Positions 1-5,873 of a stretch of 5,873 nucleotides of DNA are shown in pieces. The notes below the pieces were generated by a model. It ran no database searches. It had not been told where the DNA came from and worked only from the letters and a program-made list of their open reading frames with translations. Position numbers and translations under genes: made by a program. This DNA comes from Acidobacteriaceae bacterium (lineage in GTDB: Bacteria; Acidobacteriota; Terriglobia; Terriglobales; Acidobacteriaceae): positions 1 through 5,873 of the forward strand of contig PMHC01000065.1 in the NCBI GenBank assembly GCA_003156495.1, given 5' to 3'. How positions within the stretch are numbered: the stretch's first letter is position 1; each line of letters starts with the position of its first letter.

Positions 1-107
1 CCGTCCGCTCCTGGTGGTCCTCGGGGCTGGAGATGACGCTAGTCGGCGCTCTGGAGGGCGCTGTGACCTACGGAATTGGATTTTTGCTGGGACAAGGCGG
101 CATGTAA
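1..107 (+). CDS. VIT1/CCC1-family transporter, C-terminal fragment
   Basis: The open frame begins at base 3 and ends with TAA at 105-107, giving the last 34 residues of a protein that starts outside the window. The tail contains GLEMTLVGALEGAVTYGIG, an amphipathic-to-hydrophobic final membrane helix with small residues. This resembles the last helix of VIT1/CCC1 family membrane proteins (vacuolar iron transporter-like; in bacteria often fused to a ferritin-like domain), which move Fe2+ or Mn2+ across the cytoplasmic membrane. Only the last helix is visible, so metal-binding residues and any fused domain cannot be checked. No hairpin with a T-tract follows the stop, and the next 60 bases lead directly into the toxin-antitoxin promoter. 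Another small multipass membrane protein cannot be excluded. Confidence 0.6.
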   Translation, partial: VRSWWSSGLEMTLVGALEGAVTYGIGFLLGQGGM

Positions 108-166
108 CGCGCTGCATTCAATAGTTTTATTTTGGAACTGGCAGCAGGTCTTTGTCCGCCACCCCA

Positions 167-195
167 TTGACACATAATACGTGCGCACGTATTAT
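167..195 (+). promoter_or_regulatory. Sigma-70-type promoter of the toxin-antitoxin operon
   Basis: A consensus -35 box TTGACA lies at 167-172. After exactly 17 bases comes TATTAT at 190-195, one mismatch from the -10 consensus. Transcription would be expected to begin about 7 bases after the -10 box, at or within a base or two of position 202, which is the A of the antitoxin ATG. The mRNA would then be leaderless, which fits the absence of any Shine-Dalgarno sequence in front of that ATG. The start site is inferred from spacing. Confidence 0.75.
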
Positions 196-199
196 GTGT
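170..199. promoter_or_regulatory. Perfect 30-bp palindrome, probable antitoxin operator
   Basis: The left arm ACACATAATACGTGC (170-184) is followed without spacer by its exact reverse complement (185-199), centred between 184 and 185. After two mismatched pairs, three further pairs match (165-167 with 202-204), reaching the ATG. The palindrome begins inside the -35 box, fills the whole spacer and covers the -10 box, so a bound dimer or tetramer would block RNA polymerase. Antitoxins of VapB type normally repress their own operon through inverted repeats in the promoter, often with the toxin as co-repressor, so this is the natural binding site for the downstream ribbon-helix-helix protein. Binding is inferred; the symmetry is seen directly. 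Confidence 0.8.
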
Positions 200-201
200 T
201 C

Positions 202-429
202 ATGAATCTCACCCTCTCCATCGACGAGCAGACCGTCAAACGCGCACGAGAAAAACTTCGCGCCGTCGGCAAAAGCGTGAACGAAGAGATTCGCGAACAC
301 TTGAGCTACGTTGCCGGAAAGGGCGATAGCGGCGCAGAGCAATGGATCGAAGAGTTGCGCGCTCTCTCCGGAAAAGGTGACTCCCACGGTTGGCGCTTTA
401 ATCGGGACGAGATCTATGAGCGCAGATAG
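202..429 (+). CDS. VapB-type antitoxin, ribbon-helix-helix-like
   Basis: This is a 75-residue protein read from ATG 202. The N-terminus MNLTLSIDEQTVKRAREKL has the pattern of a ribbon-helix-helix DNA-binding fold: a short beta strand (residues 2-7), a helix rich in K/R, a turn at AVGKS, then a second helix (NEEIREHLSYVAG). The C-terminal part, ending GWRFNRDEIYERR, is the Trp/Arg-rich tail that in such antitoxins wraps around the PIN toxin and blocks its active site. The frame stays open upstream to GTG 181, but that codon lies inside the promoter and operator, so ATG 202 is preferred even though no Shine-Dalgarno sequence precedes it. The gene overlaps the toxin gene by 14 bases, implying translational coupling. 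Predicted roles are toxin neutralisation and autorepression at the palindrome. Confidence 0.85.
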   Translation: MNLTLSIDEQTVKRAREKLRAVGKSVNEEIREHLSYVAGKGDSGAEQWIEELRALSGKGDSHGWRFNRDEIYERR

Positions 430-841
430 TCTGCCAAGAACTTTCTTCGACACAAACATTCTCGTGTATACGGATGACCGGGCCAATCCCGCCAAGCAGA
501 AGCGAGCTCTGGATCTTCTTGACGAGCACAAGCAAATGGAGTCGGGCGTCATCTCTTTGCAGGTGCTCCAGGAGTACTTCGTCACCGTCACGCGGAAGTA
601 TGGTCTAGATCCAGCAGACGCGCGCCGCAAGGTCGAGCTCTTCGCGGCATTCGATGTGATGGAGCCTGTGCTAAGCGACGTTCTAGCCGCCATCGATCTG
701 CACCGCCTGCACGGCTTCTCCTACCGGGATGCGCTCATTATTCACTGCGCCAAGCAGACTGGATGCCGTGAGCTTTTGACAGAAGATCTGCAGCACGGCC
801 AGGTCATCGACGGCGTCCGCATCGTCAATCCGTTTCTGTAG
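416..841 (+). CDS. VapC-type PIN-domain ribonuclease toxin
   Basis: This 141-residue protein has the usual length of a VapC toxin. The PIN-domain active site is complete: D12 in FFDTNILVY, E53 in VLQEYF, D105 in YRDALI and D124 in LTEDLQHG. In PIN nucleases these acidic residues coordinate Mg2+ or Mn2+ for RNA cleavage. Characterised VapC toxins cut structured RNAs such as tRNAs or the sarcin-ricin loop of 23S rRNA; the target here cannot be read from sequence. ATG 416 was chosen because it lies just before the antitoxin stop (14-base overlap), has a purine-rich GGGACGAG at 404-411, and puts the first catalytic Asp near the N-terminus as in the family. The frame is open further upstream, but only over antitoxin coding sequence. 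It looks intact and functional. Confidence 0.9.
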   Translation: MSADSLPRTFFDTNILVYTDDRANPAKQKRALDLLDEHKQMESGVISLQVLQEYFVTVTRKYGLDPADARRKVELFAAFDVMEPVLSDVLAAIDLHRLHGFSYRDALIIHCAKQTGCRELLTEDLQHGQVIDGVRIVNPFL

Positions 842-979
842 CCGATCGCCTTTCACGCTAAAATAGAAATTGACATGATTCTTCGCCAACCCATTCCGGC
901 TCTGCTCTAGCGGCGCCCGCCGCATACACTTGTTCTGCGCCCGTTTTTCTTTTCCACTTCACGCGTTAATAAATCTGCC

Positions 980-1000
980 GCCCCGCAGGGGCCGGAGGGG
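980..1000 (+). promoter_or_regulatory. Ribosome binding site of prfA with adjacent small hairpin
   Basis: GGAGGGG at 994-1000, containing the perfect core GGAGG, ends 2 bases before ATG 1003 and fixes that start. Directly upstream, GCCCC (980-984) can pair with GGGGC (988-992) across a 3-base loop, leaving one base before the Shine-Dalgarno sequence. The hairpin may be incidental in GC-rich DNA. I see no convincing promoter in the 161-base gap between the toxin stop and this site. Confidence 0.65.
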
Positions 1001-1002
1001 TC

Positions 1003-2079
<1,077 letters not shown>

Positions 2080-2085
2080 AAAGCT

Positions 2086-2167
2086 GTCTAAAAACTTGAC
2101 GATTAAAAAGGGCACGGCTTCGACTGAAGTCGCGCCCTTTCAAATCCGTGAATAGGAGTTTTTAGAC
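2086..2167. repeat. Nested inverted-repeat intergenic element
   Basis: The outer arms GTCTAAAAACT (2086-2096) and AGTTTTTAGAC (2157-2167) are perfect 11-bp inverted repeats. Inside lies a second hairpin: AAAGGGC (2107-2113) with GCCCTTT (2134-2140), continuing after one A-C mismatch with CGGCTTC (2115-2121) against GAAGTCG (2126-2132, one G-T pair) around the loop GACT. This two-level symmetry, with well-defined ends and no coding content, resembles a dispersed palindromic intergenic repeat (REP/MITE-like). From general memory, Acidobacteriota genomes often carry GGGCACGGCTTC-type hairpins between genes. Copy number elsewhere cannot be seen here. Confidence 0.6.
2105..2140. terminator. Probable two-way terminator between prfA and the lactonase gene
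   Basis: The inner hairpin of the nested repeat has about 14 pairs plus one mismatch and sits in the 114-base gap between two converging genes. Read on the - strand, the stem ends in GCCC followed by TTTTTAA (from 2112 down to 2103), the classic stem plus U-tract, so it should end the lactonase transcript. Read on the + strand it ends in only three T residues before CAAA, so termination of prfA is likely weaker, though the outer AGTTTTTAGA arm adds a later T-run. Confidence 0.6.
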
Positions 2168-2193
2168 CACCTCTAAAGCGTTGGCGAATCTTT

Positions 2194-3339
2194 CTACACA
2201 AACAAAATCCGCATCGGCTTTGGCGCGGCGATACTCTTCCCTTCCTCGGCCAGCAGCCCCGTTTCCGGATCGCGCGCAAAAACGCTGATCGCATCCGAAA
2301 ACTGATTCGCCACCAGCATCCACCGCTCGGTGGGATCGAGCGTAAAGTTGCGCGGCATTTTGCCGCCGCAGTTGGTGCGCTTGACCGGCGTCAACTCGCC
2401 GCTCTTCGCATCGGCGCGGAAGATGTAGATAAAATCGTCGCCGCGGTTGGCGAAGTAAACGAAGCGGCCATCGCGGCTGATCACCGTGTCGCAGCCATAG
2501 GTGGGACCGCTGTAGCCGGCCGGCAGCAGCTCGATCCGTTTAACAAGCGTGAGACTGCCATCGCTCTTGCTCCACTCCAACACATCTACCGTCGAATTAA
2601 GTTCATTCATGCAGTAGGCCGTATGTGCGTTGGAATGAAAGTGCAGCGTGCGCGGGCCGGCGCCGGCCGCGCTGCGATAGATTCCCGCCGGCCGCATCCG
2701 CGCCGTTGCCGGATCGGGCCGGTAAATGTGGATTGAATCACCGCCGAGGTCATTGATGTAAGCGAAGCGGTTGTCCGGCGAGAAGGAGGCGAAATGCGCG
2801 TGCGCGGTCTGCTGCCGGTCGGCCATCGGACCGTGCTCGGTATAGTGTTCGCTCCAAACCACCTCGCTTAATTTACCGTTTTTCACGCGGAAGCTGGCCG
2901 CGTTCGCGCCCACGTAGTCGACGGCCAGCAGCATACGCTCCGTCCGGTCCAGCGCCACGTAGCAGGTTCCGGTTCCGGCCGAGTTGCGCGCCGAAAGCGG
3001 CTCCAGCTTGCCGCCCACAACGCGAAAACTGGCCACCTCGCCGGTCGGCTTGCCGTTGAATGAATCCAGCTCCGAGGCCGAATAAATATAGTCGCGATCG
3101 CGCGAACAGGTCAGCCACGCCACGCTGGGAATCCTGGCCGCCACTCCTGCCGGCGCGAGCGTTCCCGTCCGCGCATCCCAGTCGTAGATCAGGATTCCGT
3201 TTTCCGTGTGCGAGCCGACGAAAACGCGCCGGCTGCTCGATGAAACTTTGCCGGCGCGAAGAAGGCCGGGCGCAATCGCAGCGCCCAGCGCAATGGCCGA
3301 GCCGCCTGTTAAAAACTCACGTCGAGTCGTTTGTTTCAT
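2194..3339 (-). CDS. Tat-exported lactonase-family beta-propeller protein
   Basis: This 381-residue protein belongs to the lactonase, seven-bladed propeller family (6-phosphogluconolactonase/YbhE-like). The N-terminus MKQTTRREFLTGG is a twin-arginine signal (R6-R7, FL), followed by an Ala/Gly-rich hydrophobic stretch to about residue 27, so the mature protein should be periplasmic or extracytoplasmic. Repeated blade motifs are visible: SASELDSFNGKPTGEVASF (88-105), AHAHFASFSPDNRFAYIND (179-197), AGPRTLHFHSNAHTAYCMNE (227-246), SRDGRFVYFANRGDDFIYIF (288-307) and MPRNFTLDPTERWMLVANQ (328-346). ATG 3339 is chosen because it begins the Tat signal; the frame is open about 640 bases further upstream, but only antisense to the thioesterase gene. 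AAGGGAG lies 13 bases upstream, longer than ideal spacing. Export argues against a cytosolic pentose-phosphate role. Substrate is unknown; a sugar lactone is the family-based guess. Confidence 0.9.
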   Translation of the reverse strand: MKQTTRREFLTGGSAIALGAAIAPGLLRAGKVSSSSRRVFVGSHTENGILIYDWDARTGTLAPAGVAARIPSVAWLTCSRDRDYIYSASELDSFNGKPTGEVASFRVVGGKLEPLSARNSAGTGTCYVALDRTERMLLAVDYVGANAASFRVKNGKLSEVVWSEHYTEHGPMADRQQTAHAHFASFSPDNRFAYINDLGGDSIHIYRPDPATARMRPAGIYRSAAGAGPRTLHFHSNAHTAYCMNELNSTVDVLEWSKSDGSLTLVKRIELLPAGYSGPTYGCDTVISRDGRFVYFANRGDDFIYIFRADAKSGELTPVKRTNCGGKMPRNFTLDPTERWMLVANQFSDAISVFARDPETGLLAEEGKSIAAPKPMRILFV

Positions 3340-3438
3340 CGCTAGATCATTTCTCCCTTCACAGATTAAACGTACAACCGACTGTGCGCCGCATTCCGGT
3401 ATTTGGCCCTCCGCTTCCCAGCCTTTTACACTTGAGCC

Positions 3439-3446
3439 GGGGAGAG
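3439..3446 (+). promoter_or_regulatory. Ribosome binding site deciding the TTG start of the thioesterase
   Basis: GGGGAGAG contains GGAG at 3441-3444, six bases before TTG 3451. No ATG or GTG in this frame occurs before the conserved active-site region at codon 48, so the well-placed GGAG decides for TTG. Confidence 0.7.
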
Positions 3447-3450
3447 TTTT

Positions 3451-3996
3451 TTGTCGCACTTCATCAATTTCGTTCGCATTCCCTCGCTGGCCTTCCGTCA
3501 GAGCATTCGTCCGCTGCCGCCGCTTGATGTTCTCGGCGAAGATACGCTCCGGTTGCGCGTTTTGCCCAACGACATCGATCTGAATCTGCACATGAACAAC
3601 GCGCGCTACCCGAGCATTATGGATTACGCTCGCACCCATCTGCTGGCGCGCACACGCTTGCTCTCGCACATGATGCGCTCGCGCTGGCAGCCGCTGCTGG
3701 GCGCATCGTGGATCACCTATCGCCGCTCGCTGCCGCTGTTTTCGGCCTTCTCGCTCGCCTCGCGAATCGTCTGCTGGGACGAGAAATGGTTCTACTTCGA
3801 GCAGACCTTCACGCGCGACGGCGAAACCGCGGCCGTCGGCTGGGTCAAGGGCATTCTGCGCGACGCCGAAGGCAACGTCGAACCGCAGCGCGCGATCGAC
3901 GGCATCACCACCGGAGTAATCAGTCCGCCTTTGCCCGAAGCGATCGCCACCTGGAACGACCTGACCCGCGAAAAGCTGCAAAACGGCGCGCAGTAA
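3451..3996 (+). CDS. Hot-dog-fold acyl-CoA thioesterase, THEM6/4HBT_2-like
   Basis: This 181-residue protein has a single hot-dog domain. The signature LPNDIDLNLHMNNARYPSIMDYAR (residues 38-61) matches the THEM6/4-hydroxybenzoyl-CoA thioesterase-like pattern: acidic D41 and D43, then H47-M-N-N, on the loop and the start of the central helix that contact the thioester. Beta-strand segments follow (ASWITYRRSLPLFSAF, EKWFYFEQTFTRDG, AAVGWVKGILRD), as expected for the wrapping sheet. It has no signal peptide and should be cytosolic, acting on acyl-CoA or acyl-ACP thioesters; the substrate is not readable. The TTG start is supported by GGAG six bases upstream. The gene diverges from the lactonase (111 bases between starts) and converges on the glycosyltransferase (7 bases between stops). 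A clear promoter is not obvious in the short divergent gap. Confidence 0.88.
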   Translation: MSHFINFVRIPSLAFRQSIRPLPPLDVLGEDTLRLRVLPNDIDLNLHMNNARYPSIMDYARTHLLARTRLLSHMMRSRWQPLLGASWITYRRSLPLFSAFSLASRIVCWDEKWFYFEQTFTRDGETAAVGWVKGILRDAEGNVEPQRAIDGITTGVISPPLPEAIATWNDLTREKLQNGAQ

Positions 3997-4003
3997 AAAT
4001 TCG

Positions 4004-5587
4004 CTACCGCTCTAGCCGCGCTTCCACCTGCCGGTCAAAGCGAATCAGCGCCACCCACATTCCCGCCTCGTTCTGCCGCCAAACCAGCGTGCCATCCAGC
4101 TCACGCGCAATCCGCTCCGGCTGCAGATCGTGGTGCAGGCCGAAGTAGCGCTCGTCAAAACTCTCGCCGGTTAGCCGCAGCCACGGCAGCGGCGGATCGT
4201 ACTTGGTAGAAAAAACCAGCGCGACTGAATACGCTTCCGGCTGCTGGGCCGCCCGCGCGATCTGCGGAACGGTAAAGTCATCGAGCGCGTAAACCTCCCA
4301 CGGCTGCTTCACGTAGCCCAACTCGGGCCGCCGCAACGCGTCGCTAACCGGCCAGGCCGTCAGCACCGTGGCTCCAGGGTCGAGCTTGTTCAATTGCGCA
4401 ATTCCCGCCTGCTGCATCCGAATCATGCGCGCGTAGGTCAGATTGTCCTCGGGCGCGAATCCGTAGGGCGGATTGATGAACAGCCCGGCCAGAAAAGCCG
4501 CCGCCGACAAGAGCGCCAACCCGCGCCAGTAGGGCACGCGCCGATAAAGACTCGTAATGGCCACCAGCAGAACCAGCGGATACATGGGCAGCAGATAGCG
4601 CGTTAAAAGCGCGCCGCCCAGCACGCTGAACAGCAGCGCATTGGCCAAAAGCAGCAGAAAAATCCGCCGCATCACAGGCGCGTCGATCCCCGCGCGCTCG
4701 TGGCCCCGGTCGCGCCGCGGATCGAGCAGCAGCGCCGCGCAACCCATCAGCACCGGCACAAAGAGATTCATGTGCGCGGTAAGATGCAGCAGACGATGGC
4801 CAAAGGCCGCCAGAATGCGCAGCGGCTCAAGCGTGGCCTGCGCGTTGTAGCGCAAAAACTCTGGGTTGCCAAAGAGAAAGCCCGTTTTGGCGCGGTGGTA
4901 AGCGTACCAACCGGCCAGCGGGAGGACGCAGCTTAACAGCCACGCCGCCTCGCGCCATAGCGATGCGCGTTCGGCGCGGTCGCCGCGCAAGCTCTCGACC
5001 ACGTCGATTGCCGCCAGCGTCAGCGGAATCGCAATCGCCGTTTCTTTTGAGAGCGCCGCGGCGGCAAAGCACAGCGCCGCCGCCCACGGCTTGCGTTCGC
5101 GACCGGGCAGCGCGTAGACCAGCCCCCACAACGAGCAGGCGGCGGCAAAAATGTCGGCGTGGGCCAGCGTGCTTTGCGCAAACCAGATCGGATAAAGCCC
5201 AGTCAGCAGCACCGTCCAAAAAGCCACTGAAGTGTTGCCCACCAGGCGCATCGCCAGCCGCCAGACGGCCAAAAGCGCCAGCGCGGCCACCAGCAGTACC
5301 GCGCTACGCGTCACCACCGGCGCAAAGCCGAATAGCTTCCACCACAGCGCCAGATAAACGCTGGGCAGCGGCGGATGCGCGTTGGTGAGCGTGCTTGAAG
5401 GAATCAGCGATCCGGTACGGAAAAAATCCCAGGCCGCCGGAATGTAGTAGCCCGCTTCGTCCCAGTAATAGGGCAGCCGCAGCAGCGTGTAGTGGCTGAC
5501 ATAAAGCGCCACGAAGATCAGTGGAAAGATCGTCTCCAGCGGCAGCGGCGCATCCCGCCGCGGATTGAGAATTTTTTTTAGGCGCAA
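4004..5587 (-). CDS. ArnT/GT39-like membrane glycosyltransferase
   Basis: This protein of 527 residues (from TTG 5587) has about ten hydrophobic helices over residues 18-372 and a soluble C-terminal domain (about 375-527), the layout of GT-C glycosyltransferases of the ArnT/PMT_2 family. These use a polyprenyl-phosphate sugar donor on the outer face of the cytoplasmic membrane. The first periplasmic loop has YYWDEAGYYIP with D43-E44, the usual GT-C catalytic acid position, followed by AHPPLPSVYLALWW (70-83), HAD (143-145), SKET (180-183) and TRYLLPMYP (329-337). TTG 5587 is chosen because GAGGGAG (5601-5595) lies seven bases upstream and the first helix then starts near residue 18. ATG 5632 would add 15 residues and has no good Shine-Dalgarno. 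Acceptor and sugar are unknown: lipid A, protein or other glycan are possible. Confidence 0.85.
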   Translation of the reverse strand: MRLKKILNPRRDAPLPLETIFPLIFVALYVSHYTLLRLPYYWDEAGYYIPAAWDFFRTGSLIPSSTLTNAHPPLPSVYLALWWKLFGFAPVVTRSAVLLVAALALLAVWRLAMRLVGNTSVAFWTVLLTGLYPIWFAQSTLAHADIFAAACSLWGLVYALPGRERKPWAAALCFAAAALSKETAIAIPLTLAAIDVVESLRGDRAERASLWREAAWLLSCVLPLAGWYAYHRAKTGFLFGNPEFLRYNAQATLEPLRILAAFGHRLLHLTAHMNLFVPVLMGCAALLLDPRRDRGHERAGIDAPVMRRIFLLLLANALLFSVLGGALLTRYLLPMYPLVLLVAITSLYRRVPYWRGLALLSAAAFLAGLFINPPYGFAPEDNLTYARMIRMQQAGIAQLNKLDPGATVLTAWPVSDALRRPELGYVKQPWEVYALDDFTVPQIARAAQQPEAYSVALVFSTKYDPPLPWLRLTGESFDERYFGLHHDLQPERIARELDGTLVWRQNEAGMWVALIRFDRQVEARLER

Positions 5588-5594
5588 CAGCTCG

Positions 5595-5601
5595 CTCCCT
5601 C
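5595..5601 (-). promoter_or_regulatory. Ribosome binding site supporting TTG 5587
   Basis: On the - strand GAGGGAG is followed by seven bases (CGAGCTG) and then TTG. This is better spaced and closer to consensus than anything in front of the upstream in-frame ATG at 5632, which has only GGGG four bases away. It favours the shorter glycosyltransferase product, though ATG preference keeps the longer form possible. Confidence 0.5.
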
Positions 5602-5651
5602 GCCGGCAATCATTGCGCAGCCCGCGGCCCATCCGACCCCGGCCGCCCGTT

Positions 5652-5715
5652 CCCTAATCTCTCGCATCGTCGCTACGGTTCTCCCTGGTCTCTCGTCCCT
5701 AGCCCCTAGTCCCTG
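5652..5715. repeat. Short imperfect intergenic repeats (CCCTAG-type heptads)
   Basis: CCCTAATCTCTCG (5652-5664) recurs as CCCTGGTCTCTCG (5683-5695), 11 of 13 identical, 31 bases apart. Directly after it come three tandem heptads GTCCCTA, GCCCCTA and GTCCCTG (5695-5715), running almost to the stop of the DUF3467 gene. The tract lies in the 130-base gap between two genes on the - strand, where it reads as purine-rich CAGGGAC/TAGGGGC/TAGGGAC. No hairpin is evident. It may be a slippage-prone low-complexity tract or part of a dispersed repeat. Confidence 0.5.
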
Positions 5716-5717
5716 CT

Positions 5718-5873
5718 TTAATTCACCGGCTCGCTAGGAAAGTTCTGGTTCTGCGGCTCCAGATGCAGCGCGCCGAAGGCCTTCTCGTATTGCGCCAGAT
5801 TTTGCCCCAGCACATTCCACAATGCCTTGGCCTGCTGCGGGCTGAGGAAGATGGCCTGATGGTTGCGGATCGT
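5718..5873 (-). CDS. DUF3467-like protein, C-terminal fragment
   Basis: The gene runs off the right edge of the window. The visible 51 residues end at TAA (5720-5718). The core NHQAIFLSPQQAKALWNVLGQNLAQYEKAFG fits DUF3467: a strand ending in LSP, then a helix of the form xxAKALxxxLxxNLxxYExxFG, then a loose Pro/Asn/Glu-rich tail. DUF3467 proteins are small (about 100 residues), cytosolic and of unknown function. The N-terminal half and the start are not in the window. The gene lies upstream of and codirectional with the glycosyltransferase, but 130 repeat-bearing bases separate them, so cotranscription is uncertain. Confidence 0.7.
   Translation of the reverse strand, partial: TIRNHQAIFLSPQQAKALWNVLGQNLAQYEKAFGALHLEPQNQNFPSEPVN

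Noticed and set aside
181..201. GTG 181 as the antitoxin start, adding seven residues
   Set aside because: The codon lies inside the promoter spacer and operator palindrome, upstream of the expected transcription start. The extra residues do not fit the family's N-terminal beta strand.
127..693. - strand 188-residue open frame across the toxin-antitoxin genes
   Set aside because: It is antisense to two well-supported genes, has low-complexity Ser/Arg-rich content, no recognisable family and no ribosome site.
870..898. TTGACA at 870-875 as a prfA promoter
   Set aside because: The -35 match is perfect, but no acceptable -10 hexamer lies 16-18 bases downstream (around 892-898).
910..950. Small GC hairpin (910-923) followed by a T-rich tract as a terminator of the toxin operon
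   Set aside because: The stem is only 5 bp and the T-rich stretch begins about 20 bases later, so it does not have the form of an intrinsic terminator.
3342..3350. Two-codon ATG-ATC-TAG mini-ORF just upstream of the lactonase on the - strand
   Set aside because: It lies only two bases after AAGGGAG, which is too close for good initiation. It could be a start-stop attenuator, but nothing else supports that.
3365..3393. TTTAAT (3370-3365, - strand) as the -10 box of the lactonase promoter
   Set aside because: No -35-like hexamer is found at the proper distance upstream, so the match alone is too weak to report.
3340..3981. N-terminal extension of the lactonase frame by about 214 codons
   Set aside because: The extension is mostly antisense to the thioesterase gene, and the Tat signal begins exactly at ATG 3339, so the open frame is chance.
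4344..5388. Several 70-140-residue frames on both strands inside the glycosyltransferase gene
   Set aside because: They are Ala/Arg/Gly-rich shadow frames of a GC-rich membrane protein gene, without motifs or ribosome sites.

Overview
The window is GC-rich and looks like an ordinary chromosomal segment of a bacterium, most likely an Acidobacteriota member (Terriglobia type). This placement is an inference. It rests on the mix of a VIT-type membrane protein, a Tat-exported lactonase-fold propeller, a THEM6-like thioesterase, an ArnT-like membrane glycosyltransferase and a DUF3467 protein, and on GC-rich intergenic palindromes of a style I associate with that phylum. No 16S rRNA or other decisive marker is present.

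Layout. (1) Bases 1-107 are the 3' end of a + strand gene whose last 34 residues look like a VIT1/CCC1 iron/manganese transporter C-terminus. (2) Bases 167-841 hold a compact VapBC-type toxin-antitoxin operon: a ribbon-helix-helix-like antitoxin (ATG at 202) overlapping by 14 bases a PIN-domain toxin with all four acidic catalytic residues. Its promoter is unusually legible: TTGACA, a 17-base spacer, then TATTAT, overlaid by a perfect 30-bp palindrome, with the expected transcription start falling on the antitoxin ATG. This suggests a leaderless, self-repressed operon. (3) Bases 1003-2079 are prfA, peptide chain release factor 1, complete with PAT and GGQ motifs and a strong Shine-Dalgarno sequence. 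(4) The convergent gap 2080-2193 holds a nested inverted-repeat element that probably serves as a two-way terminator. (5) Bases 2194-3339 (- strand) encode a Tat-exported seven-bladed propeller of the lactonase/6-phosphogluconolactonase family. (6) Divergent from it, at 3451-3996, is a hot-dog thioesterase with a TTG start. (7) Bases 4004-5587 (- strand) encode an ArnT/GT39-like polytopic glycosyltransferase whose stop lies only 7 bases from the convergent thioesterase stop. (8) Bases 5588-5717 are intergenic with short CCCTA-type repeats. (9) Bases 5718-5873 (- strand) are the C-terminal part of a DUF3467 protein running off the window.

The genes do not form one pathway. The only tightly linked functional unit is the toxin-antitoxin pair. 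I do not see a clearly new multi-gene system. The most distinctive signal is the promoter/operator/start-codon fusion in front of the antitoxin, followed by the nested repeat downstream of prfA.
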